Made by a program: the position numbers and the translations under genes. Of a stretch of DNA of 21,218 nucleotides, positions 12,985-21,218 are shown one piece after another (position 1 is the stretch's first letter; every line of letters starts with the position of its first letter). The DNA is from Methanoregula sp. (GTDB lineage: Archaea; Halobacteriota; Methanomicrobia; Methanomicrobiales; Methanospirillaceae). A model generated the notes under the pieces. It did not search any database. It saw only the letters and a list, made by a program, of their open reading frames with translations, and was not told the origin of the DNA. Where the stretch lies: assembly GCA_028705545.1 (NCBI GenBank), contig JAQWDG010000007.1:1-21218 (forward strand), written 5' to 3'.

Positions 12985-13599
12985 TTACATGCCTGACTTC
13001 ATCAGGTTCTCAAGGCGTTCGACCAGCGTGGCAAGTGTGGATGCCTCCGGCATCATGATAATATCGCTGTCGATTTTGTGTTCCTCGCAGACAAGCTCTG
13101 TCGAGAACAGCATGACCTCGTCGATCTCCTCCTGCATCTGCGCGACGAGGGTCTGCATGGCGGCGTGCGCCATGTCGATCGTGAGGGCCGGGGGAGAGGG
13201 AAGCATGACAAAGCCGAGCAGCTCTGCGGTTGCATCGAGAAATGCCGAGGCCATAATGTTCCCCACTTCAAGGAGGGCACTCTCATCCATCTCGTTGAGC
13301 GGCCGGTCCGGGTCGGTCAGGCCGAGCATGGTGTTCGTCAGGTGAACAGCAGATTTCCGGGAGATATAGAAGATAATGTACCCGCCGTGCGGGATCTCGC
13401 CCTGCAGTTCGAAGACAACAAGCGCTGCGGATTCTTCACCCACGTGGTCTGCAAGATTCGCGATATCCACAACCGTGATCCTGGGAACACTCATCTCGAC
13501 CGGGCTCGACAGCATCTGGGAGAGCGTTGTCGCAGCATGGGCGGCTCCGATGTTTCCCAGTTCCTGCATCGCATCCATCTGAACTGATGACAATTTCAT
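12985..13599 (-). CDS. cheC: CheY-P phosphatase CheC
   Basis: 204 residues. Both phosphatase motifs (D/S-x3-E-x2-N) are intact: Asp9/Glu13/Asn16 in MDAMQELGNIG and Ser107/Glu111/Asn114 in ESALLEVGNIM, each followed by the conserved Pro. CheC hydrolyses the phosphate on CheY and is activated by CheD, which is the next gene. ATG 13599 begins the family's usual N-terminus and lies seven bases after the cheA stop; the frame open upstream to 13647 is only overlap with cheA. No membrane segment; cytoplasmic. Confidence 0.94.
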   Translation of the reverse strand: MKLSSVQMDAMQELGNIGAAHAATTLSQMLSSPVEMSVPRITVVDIANLADHVGEESAALVVFELQGEIPHGGYIIFYISRKSAVHLTNTMLGLTDPDRPLNEMDESALLEVGNIMASAFLDATAELLGFVMLPSPPALTIDMAHAAMQTLVAQMQEEIDEVMLFSTELVCEEHKIDSDIIMMPEASTLATLVERLENLMKSGM

Positions 13600-13606
13600 G
13601 GTTCGA

Positions 13607-15574
13607 TCATTCCTGCATTGTGTTGATATCGAGGACCGGCACAACATCCCCGTCCCCGAGGATGGTCACGCCGCTGATCCCTTTTGTGGTTCCGATAAAA
13701 TTGCTCAACGGTTTTACGACAACTTCCTGCTTGCCCTCGACCGCATCGACCGGAATACAGCATTTTCTTTTCTGGTACTGGACGACAATAAGGATCTCGC
13801 ACCGGTCCGAACTCCCGACCATCTCGTTAAGCCAGAGGATCTGGAGCACTTCATCCCGAAGCATGGTTACGTCGCCTTTGCCGATACGGTGCATTCCGTC
13901 CTTTTTGAAATTCGCCACTTCCACGATGCTGCTGATGGGGATCGCAAGGCGCCTGTTACAAATACGGACGATCATCACGTCGACAATTGCCATGGTCGGG
14001 GGAAGGAGCAGTTCAAAGGTACTGCCTTTTCCGGGAACGGTGTCCACCTTGATCGTGCCTTTGAGCGACTCGATGGACCGTTTTACCACGTCAAGGCCGA
14101 CACCCCGTCCCGAGATATCCGTGATCTTGTCCGCAGTAGAGAAACCCGGCTGGAAAAGCAGGTCGATGGCCTGCTCTGTGGAAAGGGTTGCCGCTGCATC
14201 AGCGGCGATCATCCCTTTTTCCACGGCTTTTTTCTTGACTTTCTCTATGTTGATACCGGCACCGTCATCAGTCAGTTCAATGATGACGTTGTCCCGGTCG
14301 CGGTGTGCCGAGAGCCGGACCGTACCTTTCCGGGCCTTGCCGGCTTTTTCCCGGACCTCGGGAGCCTCGATCCCGTGGTTCACGGCATTCCGGATCAGGT
14401 GGAGGAGGGGATCGTTGAGACCGTCCATCACGCTCCGGTCAAGCTCGGTCTCCCCGCCTTCCATGATGAACTCCACCTCCTTGTGGTCGTACTGGGCGAC
14501 ATCGCGGACTACCCGGGGCAGGCGGTTGAAGATGTGGGAGAGCGGGATCATCCGGATCGTCATCATCAGGCTCTGGAGCTCGGAGACCGAACGCTCCACC
14601 ATGCTGATCGCCTCGTCCATTTCCTTGATCTTATGCTCTTCGGCGATCTGTTTGAGCCGGCCGCGGTTGATCACCAGGTCCTCGACAAGGTTCATGATAT
14701 GGTCGAGCTGGGTGATATCCACGCGGAGGTTCTTTATCTCCCGGTTCTTGTCTGCCGATGCAGGGGGCTGTTTTTTCTCCGCTTCCTGCGGCTTTTTTAC
14801 CGCCGCAGCTTCGGTTGCCTGCGGGGCAGCCGGTGCTTCCGTCTGCCTGATATCCACAGATGCGATCTCGGTTCCGAGAGCCGCGGTCTTTAAGGCTTCT
14901 TCCCCGGCCTCGCTTGCCATGGTAAGGTTGACGGTCCCGTCAAATTTTCCTTCGTCTATTGCCTCCTTTGACGGCTGCATGGTATGGATCGTACCGAGCG
15001 CTTCCAGGTTCTGGATTGCAATGAGTGCCCGGACATCCTTCATCATACAGTCGGGGGCGACAACGATGGTCATGCAGTATTCCGGCCCGGCATCCGAAGT
15101 GGGGATTTCGGGGGATTGTCCGCATTCTTCCGGGGCATCCGGGATTTTTTGGGCCGCCGGGGCTTTTGGCTTTTCCGGTCCGGCTGCCCCGTGCTGCCCG
15201 AGCCAGCTTTTGAGTTCGCCCACCAGTTTATCGGGATTTTTCGACGAAGAATCCCCACCGGCTTCGATATCGTCCAGCATCTCCTCGATCAGATCGGTAC
15301 AGGAGAGGAGGGTATTGCTGAGATCCTTTGTCATCACAGCGCTGCCGTTCCGTATGAGCTGGAAGACATCCTCCATGGTATGGCAGAGACGCTCCATGTC
15401 GGCAAACCCCATCGAGGCGGACGAACCCTTGAGTGTGTGGATGGACCGGAAAATCTCGTCGATTGCATTCTGGTCCGTTCCTTTTTCCAGTTCCAGCAGG
15501 AAATTAACGAGATTCTCGTGATTTTCCCGTGATTCTGCAACAAAAAGAGACCGGTATTGTTCAAATTCAGACAT
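13607..15574 (-). CDS. cheA: Chemotaxis histidine kinase CheA
   Basis: 655 residues, all five domains visible. P1 (1-105) carries the phosphorylated His46 in SIHTLKGSSASMGF. A P2-like domain (about 166-246) sits between Pro/Ala-rich linkers. P3 dimerisation covers about 280-345. P4 (about 350-525) has the N box HLIRNAVNHG (392-401), the G1 box DDGAG (436-440) and the G2 box GRGVGLD (489-495). P5, the CheW-like coupling domain, ends the protein (525-655). CheA phosphorylates itself in response to receptors and passes phosphate to CheY and CheB. It begins one base after the cheB stop (TGA-C-ATG) with GGAG eight bases upstream. No cheW is in the window, so the partner adaptor must be encoded elsewhere. 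Confidence 0.96.
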   Translation of the reverse strand: MSEFEQYRSLFVAESRENHENLVNFLLELEKGTDQNAIDEIFRSIHTLKGSSASMGFADMERLCHTMEDVFQLIRNGSAVMTKDLSNTLLSCTDLIEEMLDDIEAGGDSSSKNPDKLVGELKSWLGQHGAAGPEKPKAPAAQKIPDAPEECGQSPEIPTSDAGPEYCMTIVVAPDCMMKDVRALIAIQNLEALGTIHTMQPSKEAIDEGKFDGTVNLTMASEAGEEALKTAALGTEIASVDIRQTEAPAAPQATEAAAVKKPQEAEKKQPPASADKNREIKNLRVDITQLDHIMNLVEDLVINRGRLKQIAEEHKIKEMDEAISMVERSVSELQSLMMTIRMIPLSHIFNRLPRVVRDVAQYDHKEVEFIMEGGETELDRSVMDGLNDPLLHLIRNAVNHGIEAPEVREKAGKARKGTVRLSAHRDRDNVIIELTDDGAGINIEKVKKKAVEKGMIAADAAATLSTEQAIDLLFQPGFSTADKITDISGRGVGLDVVKRSIESLKGTIKVDTVPGKGSTFELLLPPTMAIVDVMIVRICNRRLAIPISSIVEVANFKKDGMHRIGKGDVTMLRDEVLQILWLNEMVGSSDRCEILIVVQYQKRKCCIPVDAVEGKQEVVVKPLSNFIGTTKGISGVTILGDGDVVPVLDINTMQE

Positions 15575-15575
15575 G

Positions 15576-16619
15576 TCAGTTCTCCGCCATATGCCTCACG
15601 ATGCGTTCGACTGCATCCGGGATCTTTGCCAGGGGCAGGACTTTGTCAACGGCATTTTTCTGGATTGCCGAGCGTGCCATTCCGTATACAAGGCAGTCCT
15701 TCTGATCGCAGATAATACTTGTTCCTCCTGCCTGTTTTATGGCATATGCCCCTGCGCCGGCATCGTTTCCCATCCCGCTCAAAACAACCGAAACAATATT
15801 TTTCCCGTACACATGTGCTGCCGATTCAAAGGTTTTGTCCACGGCCGGACGGACTGCATGTACCGGCGGGGCGTTTGAATGGATGATACGGCCGGTTTTT
15901 TTGCCGTCGGTTGTCAGCGCTGCGCCGACCATGGTGTGGACACCGGCTTTTGAGACAAAGATCATCCCGTTTTTTATCATATCCCCGTTCTCCGTCTCTT
16001 TTACCGGCATATGCGAGATACGGTTAAACCGTGCAGCGAGCGGTGCGGTAAAACCTACCGGCATGTGCTGGGTGATAATCACGCCCGCCGGCAGATCTGC
16101 GGGAAGTTTCGAGACCAGCTGGTCGAGCATGGGCGGACCGCCGGCAGAGGAACCGATGAGGACAACCCGTTCGGCATTCCCGTTCTGCGGAACAACCCGG
16201 GGAGCTTCTTCCCGGGAAACGGGGAGGTTGTCCGTTGCCAGGTGCCGTATCGTTGCAATGAGCTCGTCCGTGGTGAGCCGGAGCTCCGGGACATCCTTTG
16301 GCTTGAGCATGAAATCGTCAGCCCCAAGCCGGATGGCCTCGTTTGTCATCTCGGCACCTTCCGAGGTAAGCGAACTGAACATCAGGGTTCGGGGATGCCA
16401 GGATGCGGTTTTAAGTTCACGCAATACCTCAAGGCCGTTCATCTTCGGCATCTCGATATCGAGCGTGATCAGATCCGGTTTGAGGGAAGCGATCTTCTCA
16501 AGCGCCTCGATCCCGTTCGTTGCCGTTCCCACTACCTCGATGGAAGGATCATTCTGCAGCATGTCCCGGATGACTGTCCGCATCAGAACGGAGTCATCCA
16601 CGATGAGAACCTTTACCAT
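15576..16619 (-). CDS. cheB: Receptor methylesterase/deamidase CheB
   Basis: 347 residues. An N-terminal receiver domain (1-125) has the acidic pair Asp8/Asp9 and phospho-acceptor Asp54 in ITLDIEMPK. A linker (about 128-150) leads to the methylesterase domain with the Ser-His-Asp triad: GSSAGG (156-161, Ser158), QHMPVGFT (His185) and MGNDAGAG (Asp286). CheB removes methyl groups from receptor glutamates when phosphorylated by CheA. The residue after the catalytic Asp is Ala where most CheB have Gly, a mild change. It starts five bases after the cheY stop, within the operon. The counteracting methyltransferase cheR is not in the window. Confidence 0.95.
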   Translation of the reverse strand: MVKVLIVDDSVLMRTVIRDMLQNDPSIEVVGTATNGIEALEKIASLKPDLITLDIEMPKMNGLEVLRELKTASWHPRTLMFSSLTSEGAEMTNEAIRLGADDFMLKPKDVPELRLTTDELIATIRHLATDNLPVSREEAPRVVPQNGNAERVVLIGSSAGGPPMLDQLVSKLPADLPAGVIITQHMPVGFTAPLAARFNRISHMPVKETENGDMIKNGMIFVSKAGVHTMVGAALTTDGKKTGRIIHSNAPPVHAVRPAVDKTFESAAHVYGKNIVSVVLSGMGNDAGAGAYAIKQAGGTSIICDQKDCLVYGMARSAIQKNAVDKVLPLAKIPDAVERIVRHMAEN

Positions 16620-16624
16620 AACCG

Positions 16625-16987
16625 TCAGGACGCAAGGACGTTTTTAATTTCTTCGAGAACTTTGGGGGCCTGGAATGGTTTGACGATATATCCTTTGGCA
16701 CCGCTTTTTATGGCGAGTTTGACCATCTGTTCCTGGCCGACAGCGGTACACATGACCACCCGTGCAGCAGGATCGAGCTGTTTGATCGTTTTTAAGGCCT
16801 CGATCCCGTTCACCTTGGGCATGACCACGTCCATTGTGACAAGATCGGGCTTGAGTTCCTTATATTTCGCAACGGCCTCTTCACCGTTTGCTGCCTCGCC
16901 GGCAATGGTATGTCCGCCGGAGAAGAGGATGTTTTTTAAAAGGGTTCTCATGAAGAGTGTATCATCCACGATCAAAATGGTTCCCAT
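16625..16987 (-). CDS. cheY: Response regulator CheY
   Basis: 120 residues, a single receiver domain. Acidic pair Asp8/Asp9, phospho-acceptor Asp53 in VTMDVVMPKVNG, conserved Thr81 and Lys103 (IVKPF) are all present. Phosphorylated CheY acts on the archaellum motor through CheF in archaea, and CheF is the next gene upstream, which supports the assignment over a generic stand-alone receiver. First gene of the che run; a TATA-like box lies 36 bases before the ATG. No Shine-Dalgarno is evident. Confidence 0.95.
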   Translation of the reverse strand: MGTILIVDDTLFMRTLLKNILFSGGHTIAGEAANGEEAVAKYKELKPDLVTMDVVMPKVNGIEALKTIKQLDPAARVVMCTAVGQEQMVKLAIKSGAKGYIVKPFQAPKVLEEIKNVLAS

Positions 16988-17019
16988 GGAGTATCAGACA
17001 GAGTATTGGTATATTATGC

Positions 17020-17026
17020 TATAAAT
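17020..17026 (-). promoter_or_regulatory. TATA box before cheY
   Basis: ATTTATA on the minus strand, centred 36 bases before the cheY ATG in the 67-base gap after cheF. It would let cheY-B-A-C-D and the propeller gene be expressed apart from the archaellum genes. Confidence 0.5.
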
Positions 17027-17054
17027 GAATAGTGGAATAAAACAGAGTCGGATT

Positions 17055-17864
17055 TTAGTTTGTTTGGGTTTTTGTAGCGTCAGAAATATACCGGACGCCT
17101 TTTGTTGTCAGCTGGACTTCCCTCCTGATCGTAACCACCTCAGCAATCCCCAGCTTGATGATCCGGTCGTAGATCGCGTCCAGCTGCTTGTGCGGGATAT
17201 TGAGCATGTTCTCGATCGCATGAGAATCCATCCCGGAGTATACGAGCATGGCTACCTGCTGATCGAGTGCGTCCAGCTCGGTTCCTTTCATATCCATGCC
17301 TTTTGTGGCATCTTTGAGGAAATTCGCAAGCACCTGGAGCGTCGAGAGCGGGCAAAGGATAAGGCTTGACACTACATCCCCCGACTCCACGTGATCGATC
17401 CGGACCACATCGGTCTGTTTGCCCTGCACGTCCCGCTTTGTCAGTTCGATTGCCGCTACATCGGAGAGAGGGACACAGACCTGTTTTACCGCACTGACAA
17501 ACCAGATGCCGGTTTTTACCACGACAATACTGCCCTTCTCCCACTGGGCGTTCTTGATCATGACACCGCCGCGGATAGCCGGTGACATGAAGTATGCCAT
17601 AAGCCGGTATGCATTACAGTGGGCAAGGAACAGCCGTTTCAGGATAACGAGGACTTTTTCCACACTGGCAATCCTGGCAACGATTTCCGGGTTTCCCTTG
17701 GCAGAAACGATAAGGATACTCTTTCGTTCATCAAGGTCGAAAATGGATTTAAAGAGGATCTCCTGATTGACAGGAGCGGGAAACGTAATCCGGTCCTCAC
17801 CGACGGCCGCCTTGACAACGATCCATTTGCCGTCATGCTCGATTTTTACAGGGACTTCTTTCAT
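17055..17864 (-). CDS. cheF: Archaeal taxis protein CheF
   Basis: 269 residues. CheF (formerly DUF439) is the archaea-specific adaptor that binds phosphorylated CheY and the ArlC/D/E switch proteins at the archaellum base. The N-terminal two thirds are a beta-rich domain (WIVVKAAVGEDRITFP, GSIVVVKTGIWFVSAVKQVCVPLSDVAAI). The last 60 residues (MLNIPHKQLDAIYDRIIKLG, then a beta wing and TTKGVRYI) look like a winged helix used for protein contact. Position between archaellum genes and cheY is the expected one. A GTGAG site lies about seven bases before ATG 17864. The call rests on pattern and context. Confidence 0.85.
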   Translation of the reverse strand: MKEVPVKIEHDGKWIVVKAAVGEDRITFPAPVNQEILFKSIFDLDERKSILIVSAKGNPEIVARIASVEKVLVILKRLFLAHCNAYRLMAYFMSPAIRGGVMIKNAQWEKGSIVVVKTGIWFVSAVKQVCVPLSDVAAIELTKRDVQGKQTDVVRIDHVESGDVVSSLILCPLSTLQVLANFLKDATKGMDMKGTELDALDQQVAMLVYSGMDSHAIENMLNIPHKQLDAIYDRIIKLGIAEVVTIRREVQLTTKGVRYISDATKTQTN

Positions 17865-17925
17865 GGGATCTCACAGGAATAACGTGCAGGAGATGGTTTC
17901 TTTAGAGTATTTCCTCAGTACAGGT

Positions 17926-19203
17926 TTATTTTAATCCCTGTACCGGGGCTTTCTTTTTCTTTTGTTTATCACTCGCGGTATCGAGTTGGCCGGCCATTTG
18001 CTGGAGTTCTTGTTCAATATCTGCTGCCGGCGCTTTGAAATCCTTGAGCTCGCGGAGCAGGCTGACATCTTTTTCTTTTTTAACCTTTTTAATGTCCGAT
18101 GCGAGCGAACTTAACATATCGTCATCGGATACCGGTCCTCCGCCGGCAGCAAATGAGGAAATGTCCGACTGGTCCATGACAGGATCCGGCTCCGCTGCCG
18201 GCGTAAGAGGGGTCGCCGGGATAAGGCTGCCGGATGAAGCGGCTGCGGCAGGAGAAGCAGCAGGCTCCGGGGAGGCTGCCGGTTCATCTGCGGTACTATC
18301 GTCACCCAGATCGATATCGTCGAGGTTTATGTTGTCCAGATCGCCAAGGTTTTCATCGATCGCATCCCCACCCTCAAGGTTTTCAAATTCTTCCGTGCCG
18401 GGCTCTGCATGTGCTTTTAATATGGCATCTGCTTCGGCATTCGTATCGCTGTCGGGAAGGTCCGGCATATCCAGATCCGGCATGGATAGTTCTGCAGAAG
18501 TATCTGCTCCCCCTGCACCGGCAGGAGCTGCTTTAGCAGGTGCCGTTGAGAGTCCGTCCAGTTCGGCATCGTCAAGACCGTCCAGCAGACCCGTTTCCAG
18601 CTCCTCTCCGGAGAGCGACAGGAAGGGATCTGTTTCGTCGGCATTTTCCGCAGGAAGTGCCCCGCCACCACCGCCGCCCCCGGGTCCGGATGCTGTCGGG
18701 ACTGCTGCAGCGCTCTCAAGCGCAGATCCCCGGCTGACCTTCTCTGAGATGGTACGATCGAGGAGTTTGTTGATCTCCTCCGGCTTTTTTACCGGTTTTT
18801 TGCGTTCGGTAAGAATGCTTTTTAAGGAACCGATCGATGATACCAGCAGGGAAAGATGTCCCTTTATTCCCCCGGTTTTTTCCGTGATTTTTGCCGCAGG
18901 AGATTTCACCGGCTTTTTCTCTGTCGTCCCTTTTGGAGGGGGCACTGCGGTCTTTTTCCCGCCACTTTGGGTCGAATCCTTGTGCTTGAACAGGGAGCGC
19001 CCCCGAAGATTTTTCAGGGAAAGTTTTGCAAACGATGCTTTTATTTCGGCGATAGTGACTGCGCCAAGGACAATAAGGAGGACAAGTCCGACCGCCACCA
19101 CGAGCGGCAGCATATAGATAAGAGGCAGGTTTGCAAAGATCAGGACAGATCCGAGCCCTACAATCGAGATAAACAGGACCAGCCGGCGGATACTCTCTTT
19201 CAT
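17926..19203 (-). CDS. Uncharacterised archaellum-locus membrane protein with long acidic tail
   Basis: 425 residues, not recognised. Two adjacent transmembrane helices lie at about 8-28 and 30-52. A Lys-rich segment (54-145) follows, which by the positive-inside rule puts the rest in the cytoplasm. Residues 165-345 are low complexity: a run of seven Gly, Ala/Pro blocks, and repeated acidic Leu-rich stretches (LDGLDDAELDGL; LGDLDNINLDDIDLGDD; MPDLDMPDLPD). The end (360-405) is predicted helical (LSSLASDIKKVKKEKDVSLL, then DIEQELQQMAG), with a Lys-rich last turn. I use ATG 19203, one base after the arlJ stop (TAA-C-ATG), over GTG 19212 inside arlJ. The tight join says it is made with ArlJ. It could fill the place of ArlX or of the ArlC/D/E scaffold, but I see no sequence proof. 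Confidence 0.75.
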   Translation of the reverse strand: MKESIRRLVLFISIVGLGSVLIFANLPLIYMLPLVVAVGLVLLIVLGAVTIAEIKASFAKLSLKNLRGRSLFKHKDSTQSGGKKTAVPPPKGTTEKKPVKSPAAKITEKTGGIKGHLSLLVSSIGSLKSILTERKKPVKKPEEINKLLDRTISEKVSRGSALESAAAVPTASGPGGGGGGGALPAENADETDPFLSLSGEELETGLLDGLDDAELDGLSTAPAKAAPAGAGGADTSAELSMPDLDMPDLPDSDTNAEADAILKAHAEPGTEEFENLEGGDAIDENLGDLDNINLDDIDLGDDSTADEPAASPEPAASPAAAASSGSLIPATPLTPAAEPDPVMDQSDISSFAAGGGPVSDDDMLSSLASDIKKVKKEKDVSLLRELKDFKAPAADIEQELQQMAGQLDTASDKQKKKKAPVQGLK

Positions 19204-19204
19204 G

Positions 19205-20842
19205 TTACACACTCGTCCCGGTTACACCGCTCCCGATACTTGTCAGTGCATCTGAACTGAAGAAGAGACCTACTGCCGTAGGGGCTATGAGAAGGACAAG
19301 ACCGGTCAATGTGCAGAATATTGCCGCGTAGAAATAATACATGTATCGATCCCCTCCGCCCACGATACGGGCGGCAATAATGTCGCCAATGGTAAAGATA
19401 GTAAGCGAGATGACAACATAGGTCTGCATCGCTTCTTTTGGGAAATTGGTAAAAAGGTTCATCCCACCGCCAAAGACACCGCTCATCGACATCCCCGAAC
19501 TCACCCCTCCTGAGGAGGCTGCCACTTCCTGGAACTTGGTCATCATGGTCGCCACGGAATCGGTGAGCACCACAAGGATCTGGTACAGCGCGACAAGGAG
19601 ACCGGTCATGGCGATATGCATCGGAATCAGAAGGACGATAAAACTTTTTGACAGGTTGTCTTTCTTCTCCCGGAGCAGGGTCTGTTCGAGCATCGATGAG
19701 CCCACCACAGTACCGATAGGCTCGGGCGGTCCGCCAAGCGCAACGGTATCCCGAAAAATGTTGAGGTACTTATAGATGAGGTCGCTTCCTGACTCCCCGA
19801 CAAATTTGTCCCAGCACTGTTTTTCATCGAGTCCAAGGTTAAGTTTTGAATAAACAGAATCTATAAGAGGTCCAAGGGCAGTAAGTGATTTCCGGTCGAG
19901 GCTTCCAAGAGCCTGTACGGCAGTTGCCCCCTGTCCGCCCATGATCGCGCCGAAACTTCGTATGAATACGGAAAAATCATTGTCGCGCAGGGTAATGTTA
20001 TGGTCATCGATAAAACCGACGATGCCGAGCGGTGCCATCAGGATACCTGCAAGAATAAAGATCAGGCTTGCCGAGATCCCGAGAACTGCAAGAATAACGA
20101 TAGCGGCAACCGTAAGCGGAACGATAATCCGCTCCATCGCGTGAACCGTCTCCTGCTCCTTTGACATGCGTTCAATGAGCCCGTGGGTTTTGGGATCGTC
20201 GGGGACTGACGAATACATCAGGGAGATACCAAACACACAGATGGCAAGGATGATCCCATACGACATGTTAAATGTCGACTGGAGATCCCCGGGAGCATAG
20301 ATCACCACCGATATCATCATGATGATGGCGATAACCGTTCCCGAGAGGAGCAGAGCTACGTATGCATCGCTCCATTTCTGCAGCATGGACATGCCCTGCT
20401 CGAGCTGGCTCCGGTACACGCTTCTGACCGTTGAGAGTTCATTGCTCAGGAAATCCTCATCCGGGACACCCGAATCGATGGAGTTGGCGTACCGGTTCAG
20501 CATGCTCCTGAGGATATCGTTCTGCGTCCTCTCGGCCACGATAGAGAGGCTTTCGGCATAACTGTAATTCCATTTTTTTACAAAGGTATCGACTTTCCCG
20601 ATATATTTTGCCGAAATATACTCGTGCCGGTTTGCTGCATAAGAGAATATTTCAGGCCGGGTTGCATCGGCAATCGCAAGCGACGCCATATAGGTGGTCA
20701 TGAAAAGAAGATCCGCCCCCATCTTCTTTTTCTCCTGGACGCCGGCAAGTTTCTCTTTGAGACTCCCTATCAATGAGGCAAACGGTAGTGATCGGGCCGC
20801 CGGTGCTTTTGGGTTATCGGGAGGAGCAATCGCTTCAGGCAT
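19205..20842 (-). CDS. arlJ: Archaellum assembly platform protein ArlJ (FlaJ)
   Basis: 545 residues. ArlJ is the polytopic membrane platform on which the ArlI ATPase assembles and turns the archaellum. Hydrophobic segments lie near 160-183, 194-211, 238-276, 401-427, 474-494 and 503-528. The two cytoplasmic T2SF-type domains are about 50-155 and 285-395, with a conserved basic/acidic pattern (LRDNDFSVFIRSFGAIMGGQ; LGGPPEPIGTVVGSSMLEQT). The N-terminal 40 residues are a Pro/Ala-rich extension. I use ATG 20842, one base after the arlI stop (TAA-T-ATG); the frame also opens at TTG 20854 inside arlI, which is less likely. Adjacent to arlI as in essentially all archaellum operons. Confidence 0.93.
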   Translation of the reverse strand: MPEAIAPPDNPKAPAARSLPFASLIGSLKEKLAGVQEKKKMGADLLFMTTYMASLAIADATRPEIFSYAANRHEYISAKYIGKVDTFVKKWNYSYAESLSIVAERTQNDILRSMLNRYANSIDSGVPDEDFLSNELSTVRSVYRSQLEQGMSMLQKWSDAYVALLLSGTVIAIIMMISVVIYAPGDLQSTFNMSYGIILAICVFGISLMYSSVPDDPKTHGLIERMSKEQETVHAMERIIVPLTVAAIVILAVLGISASLIFILAGILMAPLGIVGFIDDHNITLRDNDFSVFIRSFGAIMGGQGATAVQALGSLDRKSLTALGPLIDSVYSKLNLGLDEKQCWDKFVGESGSDLIYKYLNIFRDTVALGGPPEPIGTVVGSSMLEQTLLREKKDNLSKSFIVLLIPMHIAMTGLLVALYQILVVLTDSVATMMTKFQEVAASSGGVSSGMSMSGVFGGGMNLFTNFPKEAMQTYVVISLTIFTIGDIIAARIVGGGDRYMYYFYAAIFCTLTGLVLLIAPTAVGLFFSSDALTSIGSGVTGTSV

Positions 20843-20843
20843 A

Positions 20844-21218
20844 TTATGCCCCAATCGTAAGGAGACCCTGTTTTTTTATCTTGGTCATCATGTGGAAGAG
20901 ATCCCAGAACTTGACATACCCGGCCTTGTGCAGGCGTTCAAGGATCTTTGCGCGTTTCTCGACTTCAAGGTAAATTTCTGATTTTTTACTGTCGGGGAAT
21001 CCCAGCATCGTTGCAATCTTGTTTTCCAGGAGGAACGAACTGCCTTTTCCGGACCAGACAAACGTATCGGTGACCGGTTCCCAGGTAAACATCTGGACAA
21101 AGGTGAACCCCTGAGTCTCTGCATTGTATCCTACCAGTTCGTTGCAGCTGATCATCCGGCGCACAACCTGCCCGTCCGGCCTCTTGACTGCACTCTGGAT
21201 AATAACCAGGTTGAGGTT
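20844..21218 (-). CDS. arlI: Archaellum motor ATPase ArlI (FlaI), C-terminal 124 residues
   Basis: The frame is open to the window edge, beginning NLNLVIIQSAVKRPDGQVVR. This is the end of a type II/IV secretion ATPase: the RRMISCNELVGYN strand, FTFVQMFTWEPVTDTFVWSG, and the C-terminal helical part KRAKILERLHKAGYVKFWDL that contacts ArlJ. The Walker motifs lie outside the window. Assignment relies on this tail and on arlJ directly downstream. ArlI powers both assembly and rotation. Confidence 0.9.
   Translation of the reverse strand, partial: NLNLVIIQSAVKRPDGQVVRRMISCNELVGYNAETQGFTFVQMFTWEPVTDTFVWSGKGSSFLLENKIATMLGFPDSKKSEIYLEVEKRAKILERLHKAGYVKFWDLFHMMTKIKKQGLLTIGA

Noticed and set aside
13527..15521. 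664-codon plus-strand open frame across cheC and cheA
   Set aside because: It is antisense to two genes with all catalytic motifs intact, and its product is Ser/Arg-rich with no family features. High GC third positions leave the opposite strand free of stops.
18035..19117. 360-codon plus-strand open frame opposite the arlJ-downstream gene
   Set aside because: Ser/Pro/Arg-rich mirror of a low-complexity gene. The minus frame has transmembrane helices and an operon junction.

Overview
The window is chromosomal DNA of a methanogenic archaeon, most likely of the order Methanomicrobiales (Methanoregula-like). I infer this from the set of genes rather than from a marker gene: a proteasome-activating nucleotidase (PAN), an archaellum motor (ArlI, ArlJ), the archaeal taxis adaptor CheF next to a bacterial-type che set, the small subunit of archaeal phosphomevalonate dehydratase, and a small siroheme sulfite-reductase-like protein typical of methanogens. 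Base composition is GC-rich with strong third-position bias, so long antisense ORFs are common and were discarded. No rRNA, tRNA, CRISPR array, transposase or integrase was seen.

Left part (1-11.3 kb): mostly single genes with their own promoters. In order: the 5' part of an aldo/keto reductase (-); a 740-base gene-free stretch with a candidate structured RNA, a 19-bp-periodic palindrome array and C-rich repeats; a lipoprotein joining a solute-binding domain to a Cache domain (+); a ROK sugar kinase (+); a siroheme/ferredoxin protein (-) divergent from a QueG-like iron-sulfur protein (+); a TerC/DUF475 membrane protein (-) divergent from a voltage-gated potassium channel (+); a YkgJ-type Cys-cluster protein (+); a 470-base gap carrying two copies of a G/C-run hairpin repeat; the PMDh small subunit (-) divergent from PAN (+); and an unknown 176-residue protein (+).

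Right part (11.3-21.2 kb, all on the minus strand): a motility and taxis block. In transcription order it is arlI (3' end only), arlJ, an unrecognised two-TM protein with a long acidic low-complexity tail, cheF, then after a probable promoter cheY-cheB-cheA-cheC-cheD, and finally a secreted beta-propeller protein whose start lies inside cheD. CheA passes phosphate to CheY (motor output) and CheB (adaptation); CheC removes phosphate from CheY; CheD and CheB modify receptors; CheF links CheY to the archaellum base. No cheW, cheR or chemoreceptor gene is in the window. Junctions in the block are tight: three are stop-N-ATG with a single spacer base.

No complete new system is proven here. The best leads are the folded intergenic element at 604-751, the unknown archaellum-locus protein between arlJ and cheF, the palindrome array at 953-1028, the secreted propeller at the end of the che operon, and the hairpin repeat family.
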